64,000 nt of DNA from Halarcobacter anaerophilus (GCF_006459125.1 NZ_CP041070.1:744001-808000); one strand, 5' to 3'; shown: positions 26,844 through 36,806, counted from the stretch's first letter. Notes: generated by a model not told the origin, from the sequence alone. Made by a program: numbers and translations.

Positions 26844-29261
26844 ATGGAATTAGAAAATTATGATTCTTTTCCACAGGAGATACCATTAATTATAGAAGAT
26901 GATATCTTCTTATATCCATTTATGATTGCACCACTTTTTTTGAGCAATGAAGAGAATATAAAAGCAGTGGAAGATGCAATTGAACAAAATAAATTAGTAA
27001 TTGTAACAGTAAGTAAACCCGGACAAGAAGGTAAAAGAGAAAAAGAGAGTTTTTATGATGTCGGGGTAGTTGGAAATATTATGAGAAAAGTAAGTCTTCC
27101 TGACGGTAAAGTAAAAGTGCTTTTCCAAGGATTGACAAAAGGTGAAATCAAAAATTTTAGCGAAGATAATCCGATTTATGCTTTTGTTGACAGATTAATT
27201 GATGAAGAGTATTCACAAGAGAGCGTTAACTCTATAATTGATGTTTTAAGAGAACAAGTTAAAAAACTTTCTAGAATAAACTCGAAATTTCCTGTTGATT
27301 TGATAAAAACAATTGAAGAAAATGATGATGCAACAAGAATTGCGGATTTGATCTCTTCTGTTTTAAGAGTTAAAAAAGAGGATGCCTACAAACTCTTTTC
27401 TGAAAGAAATGTTGAAAAAAGACTGCTTGAAATAATCGAAACTATAAAAAAAGAGATAGAGAGTTTTAAAATACAAAAAGAGATTACCCAAAAAGTAAAC
27501 TCTAAAATAGAAAAAACTCATAAAGATTATTTCCTTAAAGAGCAGATAAAAGCAATTCAAAAAGAGTTAGGTACGGATAATCAAAAAGATGTAGAGATAA
27601 AAGGTTATAAAAGAAAATTAAAAAAATTAAAACCTTTTATGCCAAAAGACGGTTATAAAGAGACAAAAAAACAGATTGAAAAACTATCAAGAATGCATCA
27701 AGATTCGCCTGACAGTGCCCTTTTACAAACATATGTCGAAAATGTTCTTGATGTTCCTTTCGGAAAATATTCAGATGAAAAAATTTCTGTTGAAAATGTA
27801 GAAAATCAATTAGATCACGACCACTACTCTTTGGAAAAACCAAAAGAGAGAATTTCTGAATACTTTGCCGTAAAAGAGATGCTTGAAGAGAGAAAAATCG
27901 AGAGCTTAAAATCTAAAGGTACTGTTTTATGTTTTGTAGGACCTCCGGGAGTGGGTAAAACTTCTTTGGCAAACTCTATTTCAAAAGCCTTAAAAAGACC
28001 TCTTGTTAGAATTGCCTTAGGTGGAATGGAAGACGTAAATGAATTAAGAGGTCACAGAAGAACATACGTAGGTGCAATGCCCGGAAGAATAGTAAAAGGT
28101 TTAGTCGATGCAAAAACTATGAATCCCGTAATTGTACTTGATGAGATTGATAAATTAGGAGCAAATCATAGAGGTGATCCAACGGCAGTTATGCTTGAAG
28201 TTTTGGATCCTGAACAAAACAATGATTTTAGAGACCTTTATTTGAACTTTGCTATTGATTTATCTCAGGTTATTTTCGTAGCAACTGCAAATGATGCCAG
28301 AAATATTCCCGCACCTCTTAGAGATAGAATGGAATTTATAGAGATGTCGTCATACACTCCAAATGAGAAATATCATATTGCAAAAGATTATTTGATACCT
28401 CAAGAGCTTGAAAAACACGGTTTAAAAAGAAGTGAAATAGTTCTTTCAAAAACAACAATAGAGATAATTATTTCTAAATATACAAGAGAAGCCGGAGTTA
28501 GAAACCTAAGAAGAGTTTTTGCAAAACTTTTTAGAAAAGCGGTAAAAAAACTTCTTAAAAATAAAGATTTGAAAAAAGTATCTATAAATACAAAAAATCT
28601 AAAAGAGTATTTGGATAATCCAATTTTTGAAATTGATCCTGCAGAAAAGAAAAACTCAATCGGAGTTACAAACGGTCTTGCTTGGACGGCTGTCGGCGGA
28701 GACGTTTTAAAAACCGAAGCTGTAAAACTAAGAGGAAAAGGAATTTTAAGCGTAACCGGTAATATGGGAGATGTAATGAAAGAGTCATCAAAAATCTCAT
28801 ATTCGGTCGTAAAACTTTTAATTGATAATAAAAAATTAAAAATAGATAAAAAAATAATTCCTCTTACGCAAAAAGAGAAAGAAGAAAAAGTCGAATTAGA
28901 ACCAAGTGAAGTCTATAAAAGATTTGATATACATCTTCATATTCCTGAAGGTGCTACTCCAAAAGACGGACCAAGTGCAGGTATTACCATGGCAACGACA
29001 ATTGCTTCAATTTTAAGTGAAAGAGAAGTCCGTTCTGATATCGCTATGACGGGAGAATTGACTCTTACGGGGAAAGTACTGCCTATTGGTGGATTAAAAG
29101 AGAAACTAATAGCAGCTTATAAAGCTAAAATGAAATTGGCATTAATCCCTAGAAAAAATTTCCAAAGAGATTTGGATGAAATACCTTCTGAAGTAAAAGA
29201 AGCGATGCAAATCAAAGCTGTAGATACTATAGAAGATGTTTTAAAAGAGGCATTAGTCTAA
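26844..29261 (+). CDS. lon: ATP-dependent protease Lon
   Basis: An 805-residue AAA+ protease that degrades misfolded and regulatory proteins in the cytosol. It has an N-terminal substrate domain ([20 protein letters not shown]), a long coiled coil (about 200-300), Walker [14 protein letters not shown] (near 367), Walker [12 protein letters not shown] (near 430), sensor regions, and the Ser-Lys protease domain with catalytic Ser in [10 protein letters not shown] (near 712) and Lys in [10 protein letters not shown]. The length is typical. It is downstream of bamD. Confidence 0.97.
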   Translation: MELENYDSFPQEIPLIIEDDIFLYPFMIAPLFLSNEENIKAVEDAIEQNKLVIVTVSKPGQEGKREKESFYDVGVVGNIMRKVSLPDGKVKVLFQGLTKGEIKNFSEDNPIYAFVDRLIDEEYSQESVNSIIDVLREQVKKLSRINSKFPVDLIKTIEENDDATRIADLISSVLRVKKEDAYKLFSERNVEKRLLEIIETIKKEIESFKIQKEITQKVNSKIEKTHKDYFLKEQIKAIQKELGTDNQKDVEIKGYKRKLKKLKPFMPKDGYKETKKQIEKLSRMHQDSPDSALLQTYVENVLDVPFGKYSDEKISVENVENQLDHDHYSLEKPKERISEYFAVKEMLEERKIESLKSKGTVLCFVGPPGVGKTSLANSISKALKRPLVRIALGGMEDVNELRGHRRTYVGAMPGRIVKGLVDAKTMNPVIVLDEIDKLGANHRGDPTAVMLEVLDPEQNNDFRDLYLNFAIDLSQVIFVATANDARNIPAPLRDRMEFIEMSSYTPNEKYHIAKDYLIPQELEKHGLKRSEIVLSKTTIEIIISKYTREAGVRNLRRVFAKLFRKAVKKLLKNKDLKKVSINTKNLKEYLDNPIFEIDPAEKKNSIGVTNGLAWTAVGGDVLKTEAVKLRGKGILSVTGNMGDVMKESSKISYSVVKLLIDNKKLKIDKKIIPLTQKEKEEKVELEPSEVYKRFDIHLHIPEGATPKDGPSAGITMATTIASILSEREVRSDIAMTGELTLTGKVLPIGGLKEKLIAAYKAKMKLALIPRKNFQRDLDEIPSEVKEAMQIKAVDTIEDVLKEALV

Positions 29262-29265
29262 ATAG

Positions 29266-29841
29266 ATGGGAAGAGGGGCAAGAGACAGTTTAGTAGTTAA
29301 TAACTTCTTTACTTTTGCCTCTATTGTCATAATTACAATTACCCTTACACTTTATACAAAATATATTCGAAATGATTCAGATAAATTAAAAATCAAAGAG
29401 CTTCAATGTCAAAAACAGAGTTATACAAAAGTTACACTTTTTAATCATAAACTCTTAAAAAAATCAATAAAAGCTTTAAATAAAGGATATTATAAAGTTG
29501 AAGGGGCATACTTAAAGTCTCAAATCAACAAGTCTATAATAGAAGATGTAATCTCACTTGAAGAGATTGAAAAATATTATGAAACTTTAATAGGAGTCGA
29601 GCCTAAAAAAGAGATTGAAAAGTTTCTAAAAATTAGATTTGAGTTAGTTGAAAATGATAAAAGTGATAAAGAGAGTAAGGAAAAAGAGCGTTTTAAAGCA
29701 GGTACTTTGATAACCTCTTTTAGAATAAATTCAAAAGAGCTGTTGCGATTTGAGAGTGATTTTAAATTTATGTATAAAAATGCAATTAAACAAAGAGTTG
29801 ATTGTTCTATGAAGGTTTATAAAAATTATGTTAAAAACTAA
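29266..29841 (+). CDS. Hypothetical membrane-anchored protein
   Basis: A 191-residue protein with one hydrophobic segment at about residues 15-33 (FFTFASIVIITITLTLY) and a Lys/Glu-rich periplasmic-looking domain of about 150 residues. It starts four bases after lon without a strong ribosome site and ends 14 bases inside the rhomboid gene. I do not recognise a family. Confidence 0.6.
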   Translation: MGRGARDSLVVNNFFTFASIVIITITLTLYTKYIRNDSDKLKIKELQCQKQSYTKVTLFNHKLLKKSIKALNKGYYKVEGAYLKSQINKSIIEDVISLEEIEKYYETLIGVEPKKEIEKFLKIRFELVENDKSDKESKEKERFKAGTLITSFRINSKELLRFESDFKFMYKNAIKQRVDCSMKVYKNYVKN

Positions 29842-30367
29842 AGATTTTACATTAACAAATATTGTTATATTTATTACCGTGATATTTTATCTCTTACAGA
29901 TAAATATGAATTACGGTGCTTTATATTTTGGACTTAATATCTATTTTACCGAAGGATTGTTTTTTTGGCAACCTCTAACTTCTATGTTCGCCCACGGCGG
30001 ATTTGGACATATTGCTATGAATATGTTTGTACTTTATCAGTTTGGAAATTTAATAGAGAGATTCAGAGGTAAAAAAGAGTTTTTCTTTGTCTATTTCCTT
30101 GGCGGAATTTTAACTTCACTTTTAAGTTATTTGTATATCTATTTTTTAGATAATCAAGTAAATTTAGTAGGAGCATCAGGAGCAATTTGTGTTCTTTTAG
30201 GATATGTAGCATATTTTGATAAGTTTCAAAGAAAAGGTATAATAACTTGGATTTTGATTATCTCGGTTGCACCTATTTTAATTGGATTGCCTATAGCTTG
30301 GTACTCTCACTTTATAGGACTTGCTTTAGGATTTATTTTTGGAGTTATTAGAAAACTGACTCACTAA
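29828..30367 (+). CDS. Rhomboid-family intramembrane serine protease
   Basis: A 179-residue, six-segment membrane protein. The rhomboid marks are MFAHGGFGHIAMNMFVLYQFG (oxyanion His/Asn, near 55-65), the catalytic Ser in VGASGAICVLLGY (near 117), and the catalytic His in WYSHFIGLALGFIFG (near 160). It cuts transmembrane substrates in the inner membrane. Substrate unknown. It overlaps the preceding hypothetical gene by 14 bases. Confidence 0.92.
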   Translation: MLKTKDFTLTNIVIFITVIFYLLQINMNYGALYFGLNIYFTEGLFFWQPLTSMFAHGGFGHIAMNMFVLYQFGNLIERFRGKKEFFFVYFLGGILTSLLSYLYIYFLDNQVNLVGASGAICVLLGYVAYFDKFQRKGIITWILIISVAPILIGLPIAWYSHFIGLALGFIFGVIRKLTH

Positions 30368-30369
30368 AC

Positions 30370-30543
30370 TCACTGTTGGGGCATGAAATATGTCACAACA
30401 GACATTACAACTAAAACTACGGCAATTCCTATAAAAATATCTTTTAATTTAACGGTCGGATTTAGTATCCCGCAATAAGGACATCTTCTTAGTTTAGGTT
30501 TGATCTCTCTCTTACAGTTTCTACAAGGTTCTAACTTTTCTAT
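30370..30543 (-). CDS. Small zinc-ribbon membrane protein with an apparent ATA start
   Basis: A 57-residue frame reading IEKLEPCRNCKREI onward. It has two Cys pairs, CRNC and CPYCG, forming a zinc ribbon (residues 7-25), then one transmembrane helix (DIFIGIAVVLVVMSVVTYF, residues 35-53). The only sensible start is ATA at 30541-30543, six bases after AAGGA, and an in-frame TAA lies four codons upstream. No ATG, GTG or TTG is available before the ribbon. This is either a non-canonical AUA initiation or a gene with a lost start. Function unknown. Confidence 0.65.
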   Translation of the reverse strand: MEKLEPCRNCKREIKPKLRRCPYCGILNPTVKLKDIFIGIAVVLVVMSVVTYFMPQQ

Positions 30544-30620
30544 TTTAAATCCTTTTTATTTTTTCGATTATAACTAAATCTCTCTTGATAAAAATAGAAA
30601 TTTTTAAAATAATTTCATAG

Positions 30621-30659
30621 TGCAATTATATTGCAATTTGAAATATTTTAAGATATAAT
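30621..30659 (+). promoter_or_regulatory. dinB promoter with palindromic operator candidate
   Basis: A perfect -10 TATAAT at 30654-30659 ends six bases before the dinB ATG, so the transcript probably starts at or next to the start codon. At 30621-30635, around the -35 position, lies the palindrome TGCAAT-TAT-ATTGCA, a likely repressor site. Confidence 0.5.
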
Positions 30660-30665
30660 TAGAGA

Positions 30666-31958
30666 ATGTTTATTCACCTAGACCTTGATTGTTTTTTTGT
30701 ATCGGCTCATAGAACTTTGGATAATAGTTTAAAAAATATTCCTGTTGCGGTGGGAGGAAGAAGCAATTTGAATATTTTTTCAAGCCAAAAAGAGGTTCGT
30801 AAGATCAGCCAAAACAGCGGTGCTTTTGTTAGTACTATTTTAACTAATGAAGGAAATAAGACTTTTAAAGACTATTTTGTCGATGAAAACGGAAAGATCA
30901 GAGGAATTATCACTACCTCTTCTTATGAGGCAAGAGGTTTTGGAGTAAAAACGGCAATGAGTGTAAATGAAGCCTTGCGTTTATGTCCTTCTCTTAAAAT
31001 GATTCCTCCTAATTATCCTTTGTATCATGAACTTTCACAAAAACTTTTTAAACTTTTGGAAGAAGAGATACCTTTAGTTGAACAGTTTTCTATAGATGAA
31101 TTTTTTGCAGACTTAAGAGGATATGTAAAAGAAGAGGATATTGTAGCTTTTGCCTATAAAATAAAAAACAGGATAGAAAAAGAGTTAAAATTACCTATTT
31201 CTATTGGAATTGCCCACTCTAAATATCTTGCAAAACTAATAACTGAATATGCAAAACCTGACGGAATAAAATATATAAAAAAAGAGCATATGCAAAGTTT
31301 TATAAAAGATATTCCAATAGAGAAGTTTCCTGGTATCGGAAAAGGATATCAACAACGACTTAAAGGTTACGGGATTAAAACCTTAGGAGATATTAAAGAG
31401 AAAAAAAATCTTTTTTATTCTTGGAAAAAGCCCGGGATTGAACTTTATAACAGAGTTTGCGGGATAAACGATACGAAAATTGTACAGCAAAGAGATAAAA
31501 AATCAATAGGAATGGGAAGATCTTTTGATCCTATTTATGATAGAGATGAACTTATTAGAAGAGTATTGATTTTAAGCAGGTATCTCTGTTTTATCGTAAA
31601 AAAGAGTGAAGTGAATCCTTTGACATATGCGATTAAAATAAAATATGAGTCAAATTTAAAATCGAAAAATTATATAAATGTAAATAGGATTTTTAATGAA
31701 AGTGATTTTAAAGCAACAATGAAAAAGTTATTTATACAAAACGATACTCACGCTTCCCACGGGGTAATTCAATTAAATCTTACCGTATCAAATTTTTCAA
31801 ATGAAAAAGAGTTTACCTATAATATTTTCGAGTATGAAAACGACTTAAAAAAAAGAGAATTAAGTAATAAACTTCAATATCTTAGAAATAAGTACGGTAT
31901 AGATATTATAAAAACAGCTTCAGAATTAAAAGATAAATTATCGACTAAAATGTTATAA
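30666..31958 (+). CDS. dinB: DNA polymerase IV (Y-family)
   Basis: A 430-residue translesion polymerase. The first catalytic Asp residues lie in FIHLDLDCFFVSAHR (residues 2-16) and the second site in EQFSIDEFFADLRG (near 140). A helix-hairpin-helix thumb signature is FPGIGKGYQQRLKGYGIKTLGD (near 220), and a little-finger domain follows. An insertion of about 30 residues (near 38-75, KEVRKISQNSG to DENGKIRG) sits in the fingers compared with E. coli Pol IV. It has no ribosome-binding site, consistent with a leaderless message. It copies damaged DNA, and a damage-inducible operator is a reasonable inference. Confidence 0.93.
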   Translation: MFIHLDLDCFFVSAHRTLDNSLKNIPVAVGGRSNLNIFSSQKEVRKISQNSGAFVSTILTNEGNKTFKDYFVDENGKIRGIITTSSYEARGFGVKTAMSVNEALRLCPSLKMIPPNYPLYHELSQKLFKLLEEEIPLVEQFSIDEFFADLRGYVKEEDIVAFAYKIKNRIEKELKLPISIGIAHSKYLAKLITEYAKPDGIKYIKKEHMQSFIKDIPIEKFPGIGKGYQQRLKGYGIKTLGDIKEKKNLFYSWKKPGIELYNRVCGINDTKIVQQRDKKSIGMGRSFDPIYDRDELIRRVLILSRYLCFIVKKSEVNPLTYAIKIKYESNLKSKNYINVNRIFNESDFKATMKKLFIQNDTHASHGVIQLNLTVSNFSNEKEFTYNIFEYENDLKKRELSNKLQYLRNKYGIDIIKTASELKDKLSTKML

Positions 31959-31986
31959 TATAAAAAAATGTAATAGGTAAGCGTAA

Positions 31987-32301
31987 ATGAGTATAAAAGA
32001 TAGAGTAAAAAAGGGTTCAAGCAAACTTATAAATATAGCTTCAGAAAATATTACGAAAGCTTTTGATTACCCTTCAATAAAAGGTCGAGAACTAAAAAAC
32101 GCAGTAAAACAAAAAATAAGAGAGAAAGCAATTTTAAGTACAAAAGCAAGATTGGCAGAGCATCATAAAACTTTTGATGACTATACTGACGAAGAGTTAG
32201 AAATAATAATTTGCGATGAAGAGAGTAGAATAAAAGATGATTTAAAAACGAAATCGTTAGTAGGGGCTTTGGCGATTTTAGGTTTAGATTTTTTAGTTTA
32301 G
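31987..32301 (+). CDS. Hypothetical protein
   Basis: A 104-residue, Lys-rich helical protein (SIKDRVKKGSSKLINIAS) with a short hydrophobic C-terminal end (SLVGALAILGLDFLV) that may be a tail anchor. It follows dinB by 28 bases and precedes another small membrane gene by 9 bases. No family recognised. Confidence 0.6.
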   Translation: MSIKDRVKKGSSKLINIASENITKAFDYPSIKGRELKNAVKQKIREKAILSTKARLAEHHKTFDDYTDEELEIIICDEESRIKDDLKTKSLVGALAILGLDFLV

Positions 32302-32310
32302 AGAAAAAGA

Positions 32311-32715
32311 ATGTTTAAACAAGTAAAATCAGCACTCTTTTGGTACTATTTATATAAGTTTAGAAGAAAAGTCGTTTTAATAGCTTTTTTACTCTTAATA
32401 GCCTTTTTTGCAAATGCAATTTATTCAGACATAGTTCAATATTTGACTTTAAAAGAGAAGTTGGAGTATTTGGAATTAGTCCTTATAGGCAAATGGTTTA
32501 TTATCATATTTAATATTTTATTTTCTATATATCTTCTTTTAACTTTATTTAAAAAACAAGAGAAAAATGAAAAAGAAAAATCTGTAAAAAATTTTGAAAA
32601 GAAGAGTAAAGTTTCAAAAGAAGCTCCTAAAAAAGAGTCAAAATTTACAAAAAGAGAAGAAGAATTTTTAAATAAAAAGTTGAAATCAAAAGCTGATTTA
32701 CTTGTTGAAAGATAA
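32311..32715 (+). CDS. Hypothetical two-helix membrane protein
   Basis: A 134-residue protein with two hydrophobic segments (about residues 20-38 and 60-82) and a highly basic/acidic C-terminal tail (KKQEKNEKEKSVKNFEKKSK onward). It stands four bases upstream of the histidine kinase start, so co-transcription is likely. No family recognised. Confidence 0.6.
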   Translation: MFKQVKSALFWYYLYKFRRKVVLIAFLLLIAFFANAIYSDIVQYLTLKEKLEYLELVLIGKWFIIIFNILFSIYLLLTLFKKQEKNEKEKSVKNFEKKSKVSKEAPKKESKFTKREEEFLNKKLKSKADLLVER

Positions 32716-32719
32716 AATA

Positions 32720-34285
32720 ATGGATGAAAGTAAGCAAAATTTAGAAGATAATATTATAAAACAGAATAAAGAGATTGATACTTTAAATGAATACTACAGT
32801 AAACTTTTTGAACATACGCAAGTAGGAATTATTTGTTTAAATCCCGACGGTTGGTTTATAAAAGCCAATCAAACTTTTTGTAATATTCTAGGATATACAA
32901 AAGAGGAGCTTCAAAAATTAAATTTTCTGGAAATTACTTACAAAGATGATATTGATAAGAGTGTGGATTTATATAATAATGTTTCGGAAAATAAAAAAAG
33001 AAGCTATAACTTAGAAAAAAGATATATAAGAAAAGACGGAAAACTTATTTGGACTGAAATTTTTGTAAATCATATAACAGATAAAAAAGGAAAGTTTTTA
33101 TATACCTTGGGAGTTGTTACTGATATTTCAAAAAGAAAAGGTATTCAAGATACTATTTTAGAACAAACTAAAACAATGCAGTTATATCTTGATATTGTCG
33201 ATGTTGCTATTGTAGTAGTAAACAAACAAGGGAATATAACCTTGGTAAATAGAAAAACCTGTGAAATACTAGGTTTTGAGGAATACTCTATATTAGGAAA
33301 AAACTGGTTCAAAAACTTTATCAGCAAAGATGAAAGAATGGATCAAATCAAAGATTTCCAAGATGCAATAATAAATAAAACGGATATTTCAGAGAAAATT
33401 CAATATAGCGTTATTTGTTCAAGCGGTGAAAAAAGAACAATTTTATGGCGAAGAAGATATATTTATGATGAAGAAAAAAGTATTGACGGAATGATCTCCT
33501 CAGGTGAAGATATTACGGAACTTCTGAAACTTGAAGAAGAGAAAAGAAAAAATGACGAATTACTTTTTCAGCAGGCAAAACTTGCATCAATAGCAGAGAT
33601 GTTAAGAAATATAGCCCATCAATGGAGACAACCTTTAAGTACGATTTCAACTGCAGCTTCTGGTATGAAAATGCAAAAAGAGATGGGAATTTTAAGTGAT
33701 GAAGATTTTGATTTGGGTATGTCTTCTATTGTAGGTATGACTAAATACTTATCACAAACCATAAATGATTTTCAAAGTTTTTTTAAAGTAGATGATATAA
33801 ATAAAGAGTTTACAAATGAAGAACTTTTTTTCAAAGTAGAAAATTTTATTTTAACGACTTTTAAAGCTTCAAATATAGAGTTAAATATCAGGGCAAAAGA
33901 GCATTTTACTATAACAGGCTCTCTTAATGAAATGATAAAAATCATTATAACTTTGTTAAATAATGCAAGAGATGCTTTTGCCCAAAAAAATTTGGATAAA
34001 AAAGCAGTTTTTTTAGAGAGTCATCTGCAAAAAAAATCTTTTTCTATTATTGTAAAAGATAATGCAGGCGGAATTAAAGAAGAGATAAAAAATAAAATTT
34101 TTGAGCCGTACTTTACCACAAAACATCAAAGTTTAGGTACGGGAATAGGGCTTTTTATGGTTAAAAATGTTGTAGAAAACAGACTTAACGGAAAAATCGA
34201 AGTACATAATGAAGAGGTCTCTTATAAAAAAGTTCATAGAATAGGAGCTGTTTTTAAAATTACAGTTCCTATAAAAAAATATTAA
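32720..34285 (+). CDS. PAS-domain sensor histidine kinase
   Basis: A soluble kinase of 521 residues from the ATG at 32720 (an in-frame TTG at 32702 would overlap the previous gene). Two PAS/PAC modules span about residues 20-140 and 150-275 (NPDGWFIKANQTFCNILGY; NKQGNITLVNRKTCEILGF), followed by a coiled coil. The phospho-acceptor His is in RNIAHQWRQPLSTIS (near 300), and the HATPase domain shows NNARDAF, DNAGGIKEE and GTGIGLFM. No transmembrane segment is present, so it senses a cytosolic cue. No response regulator is adjacent. The stop overlaps the convergent MscS gene by four bases. Confidence 0.9.
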   Translation: MDESKQNLEDNIIKQNKEIDTLNEYYSKLFEHTQVGIICLNPDGWFIKANQTFCNILGYTKEELQKLNFLEITYKDDIDKSVDLYNNVSENKKRSYNLEKRYIRKDGKLIWTEIFVNHITDKKGKFLYTLGVVTDISKRKGIQDTILEQTKTMQLYLDIVDVAIVVVNKQGNITLVNRKTCEILGFEEYSILGKNWFKNFISKDERMDQIKDFQDAIINKTDISEKIQYSVICSSGEKRTILWRRRYIYDEEKSIDGMISSGEDITELLKLEEEKRKNDELLFQQAKLASIAEMLRNIAHQWRQPLSTISTAASGMKMQKEMGILSDEDFDLGMSSIVGMTKYLSQTINDFQSFFKVDDINKEFTNEELFFKVENFILTTFKASNIELNIRAKEHFTITGSLNEMIKIIITLLNNARDAFAQKNLDKKAVFLESHLQKKSFSIIVKDNAGGIKEEIKNKIFEPYFTTKHQSLGTGIGLFMVKNVVENRLNGKIEVHNEEVSYKKVHRIGAVFKITVPIKKY

Positions 34286-36144
34286 TCGTTTTTCATAAAC
34301 AGTGTTTGAGTAGGGTATGCGAAATCACAATTATTTTTCTCAACAAGTTTGTTGATTTTTATTATTACATCCTCTTTTATTAAAAGCCAATCTTCCCATG
34401 AAGGGCTTCTTGTAAAACAGTAAATCAGAATATTTATAGAACTTGCTCCATATTCATCTATATAAACCATTAGATTTCTTTTTACACCATGCAAATCTTC
34501 TCTTTTTATTGCTTCAAACTTTCTGGTTCTTTTTTCCGTAATTGTTTTTTCACTTGCAATTCCGGAATGATTTGAAAGCATTTCATAGATATCTTTTTTT
34601 AGATTGTAAATATCCTCAATAGAACTTTCATAAGTTATATTAAGAGTCATTTTTATTCTTCGTCCTATTCTTCTTTTTGAATAGTTTTTAATATGAGTAT
34701 TTGCAAGTTCGGAGTTTGGAATAGTAATCATAGCATTGTCAAAAGTTCTTATTCTTGTAGTTCTCATTCTAATATCGACAACAGTTCCTTCAACATCGTT
34801 TGCAACTATCCAGTCTCCTTGAGAAAAAGAGTTATCACTCATAATATTAAGCGAGCCGAAAAAGTTTGCCAAAGTATCTTTTGATGCAAGAGCTATTGCG
34901 ATACCACCGACTCCAAGTGAAGCTGCAATAGCTTTTATATCAATTCCTAACTGGGTAAAGAGAAAAAGAATTACTAAAAGAATAAAAAATACTTTTATTA
35001 TTCTTAAAATAAAGACAATCATTTCTCTTCTGACGTTTGGGTATTTTTCTACTAATTGTTCGGCAAAATTTGAAATACTGTTTGATAAAAGAGAATAAAT
35101 AGCCCAAGAAAAAAGACCCATATAAAGTGTATTTATCCAAGGAATTACTTTATTTAAAAGTATAACGTCTTTTATTAATATATATAAAGATATATGTATA
35201 GACAAAGTATATAAACCTATAACAAAAGGTCTTTTTATTGAGTCTTCAATATACTCTAAAATTGCCTGATCTTCTTCCTCCTCTTCATCCTGCTTTTTTC
35301 GTGTTATAAAAATCTTATTTAAAATTAAAATAACCAAAGAGATAAATTTTGTAACAAAGAGTTTGAAAAACAGCAGAATTAATAAAACAACGGTTACTTC
35401 GCCTATAGTAACTTTAAAATGATAAGAACAAAATTTTGAAATAGGTGAAATAAAAGAGTTTGAATCAATCAATGATATTAAATATTTGTAATTTAAATTA
35501 TCAATAAAAAAGTTGGGTTTTCTATATAAATCAATATTTTCTTTTAAATATTTTAAGGTAAAAAGATGTTGAATATTCTGATTGGCAAGTTTGATATAAT
35601 TGTCAATTAACTCTTTAGAAATTTTATTTTCACTGTTTCTTTCTTGTTCATACAAGCTTTTATAGTTATTAAAACTATTTTTTTCAATAAATTGAATATT
35701 ATTGTCTAATACGGAAATAAAATAGTTTCTATCTTTAAAAGATTTTTTTGCCTCAATCAACTCTTTTAAAGTATTATCATAAATCTTTTGCCCTTTTAGC
35801 TGCAAGAGTTCTATCTCATCTCTTTTTATTGCCAAAGTATTATCTTCTCTTTGATTAATACTTATTCTGTTTTGCAGATAGTTTATTCTGGTATCATAAT
35901 CTTTATTCTTGAACTCGTCTAAAATATATATTTCATCATTTATATTTTTTAATACATCTTTTGCTATGTTTAACTGTTCCGTTAATCTATCATCTACACT
36001 TTTTATACTCTCTTGTTTCTCTTCAATTTTTACATTTTCATTTAAATTATCTTTAGGTGTATCATTAAATACAGGTTCAACGCCAAATAAATAAATAGGA
36101 ATTAAAAAGAGTAAAAATAGAGTTTTGAAAAGGTGTTGTTGCAT
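34282..36144 (-). CDS. MscS-family mechanosensitive ion channel
   Basis: A 620-residue inner-membrane channel. A signal peptide (FLLFLIPIYLFG) leads a long coiled-coil periplasmic domain (about 25-225). Several TM segments follow (about 245-275, 310-345, 375-420), with the pore helix in ASLGVGGIAIALASKDTLANF (near 414-434) and the beta domain NSFSQGDWIVANDVEGTV. It opens under membrane tension to protect against osmotic downshock. It is larger than E. coli MscS (286) and in the range of YbdG/MscM-like channels. Confidence 0.9.
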   Translation of the reverse strand: MQQHLFKTLFLLFLIPIYLFGVEPVFNDTPKDNLNENVKIEEKQESIKSVDDRLTEQLNIAKDVLKNINDEIYILDEFKNKDYDTRINYLQNRISINQREDNTLAIKRDEIELLQLKGQKIYDNTLKELIEAKKSFKDRNYFISVLDNNIQFIEKNSFNNYKSLYEQERNSENKISKELIDNYIKLANQNIQHLFTLKYLKENIDLYRKPNFFIDNLNYKYLISLIDSNSFISPISKFCSYHFKVTIGEVTVVLLILLFFKLFVTKFISLVILILNKIFITRKKQDEEEEEDQAILEYIEDSIKRPFVIGLYTLSIHISLYILIKDVILLNKVIPWINTLYMGLFSWAIYSLLSNSISNFAEQLVEKYPNVRREMIVFILRIIKVFFILLVILFLFTQLGIDIKAIAASLGVGGIAIALASKDTLANFFGSLNIMSDNSFSQGDWIVANDVEGTVVDIRMRTTRIRTFDNAMITIPNSELANTHIKNYSKRRIGRRIKMTLNITYESSIEDIYNLKKDIYEMLSNHSGIASEKTITEKRTRKFEAIKREDLHGVKRNLMVYIDEYGASSINILIYCFTRSPSWEDWLLIKEDVIIKINKLVEKNNCDFAYPTQTLFMKND

Positions 36145-36212
36145 AGTTGCTCCCTATATAAACTAAAAACATATTATATAAAAAATAGACTTATTTAGAC
36201 TTATTGCATAAA

Positions 36213-36235
36213 TTTATGATAACAGTTATCAATAT
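36213..36235 (+). promoter_or_regulatory. Fur-box-like palindrome upstream of the DUF2325-flavodoxin operon
   Basis: Contains the perfect palindrome GATAACAGTTATC (36218-36230) and the 10-mer GTTATCAATA shared with three other intergenic regions of this iron island. It lies between the divergent MscS and DUF2325 genes. Confidence 0.6.
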
Positions 36236-36269
36236 TAGGAAACTTTAAGTTTACAAAGTGTAATATTTT

Positions 36270-36288
36270 GATATTGATTATCATTAAA
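36270..36288 (+). promoter_or_regulatory. Second Fur-box-like site just upstream of the DUF2325 gene
   Basis: GATATTGATTATCATTAAA matches the 19-base Fur consensus GATAATGATAATCATTATC at 15 of 19 positions. It lies just before the ribosome site, so binding would block transcription. Confidence 0.65.
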
Positions 36289-36299
36289 AGGAGTATCGA

Positions 36300-36602
36300 A
36301 TGTCAGTATTAATTATAGGTGGAGATAAAATAGATACCATCAAGGGAATTTTAGATGAACTTGGAAAGTTTTCAATAACTCACTGGGATACTAGAAAAAA
36401 ATCAAGTGCTTGTAGAAAAGAGATTCCTAAAAATACGGATTATGTCTTAATGCTTACGGATTTTATAAATCATAATGCAATGTATAAATATAGAAAAGAG
36501 GCAAAAAAGAAAAATATTCCTTTAATCTGTACAAAAAGAAGTGCAAGTTCAGTACATTGTGAAGTGTGCAAGTTTTTAAAAATGGACAAATGCAAGGAGT
36601 AG
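36300..36602 (+). CDS. DUF2325 family protein
   Basis: A 100-residue protein with the DUF2325 pattern: start VLIIGGDKIDTIKGILDELG, middle DYVLMLTDFINHNAMYKYRKEAKKKNIPLICTK in the usual order, and a C-terminal Cys set (CEVCKFLKMDKC) plus an earlier Cys in SSACRKE. The Rossmann-like fold and Cys residues suggest a redox or metal role, but no function is established. First gene of an iron-responsive operon by its upstream sites; good ribosome site AAAGGAG. Confidence 0.82.
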   Translation: MSVLIIGGDKIDTIKGILDELGKFSITHWDTRKKSSACRKEIPKNTDYVLMLTDFINHNAMYKYRKEAKKKNIPLICTKRSASSVHCEVCKFLKMDKCKE

Positions 36603-36605
36603 AAA

Positions 36606-36806
36606 ATGAGTGAGATTGTAATTAGTAAGTTAAGTCACTTTAGAAATTATAAGTATGAACCTCTTTCTAATAGAATTGTTAATCTAAGAGGAGCAACAAA
36701 TGCCGATCTGGATGAGTTCTTGGCAATTGCACATATCTTAGACTCCAACTATATTAAGTATAAATTCTCTACTAATATTGATATTCGAATAATTGGGAAA
36801 AAATAA
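36606..36806 (+). CDS. Hypothetical protein
   Basis: A 66-residue protein (MSEIVISKLSHFRNYKYEPL onward) with mixed alpha/beta character and no Cys, signal or membrane segment. It sits three bases after the DUF2325 gene and overlaps the next start by one base (TAATG), so it is part of the operon. No family recognised. Confidence 0.65.
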   Translation: MSEIVISKLSHFRNYKYEPLSNRIVNLRGATNADLDEFLAIAHILDSNYIKYKFSTNIDIRIIGKK

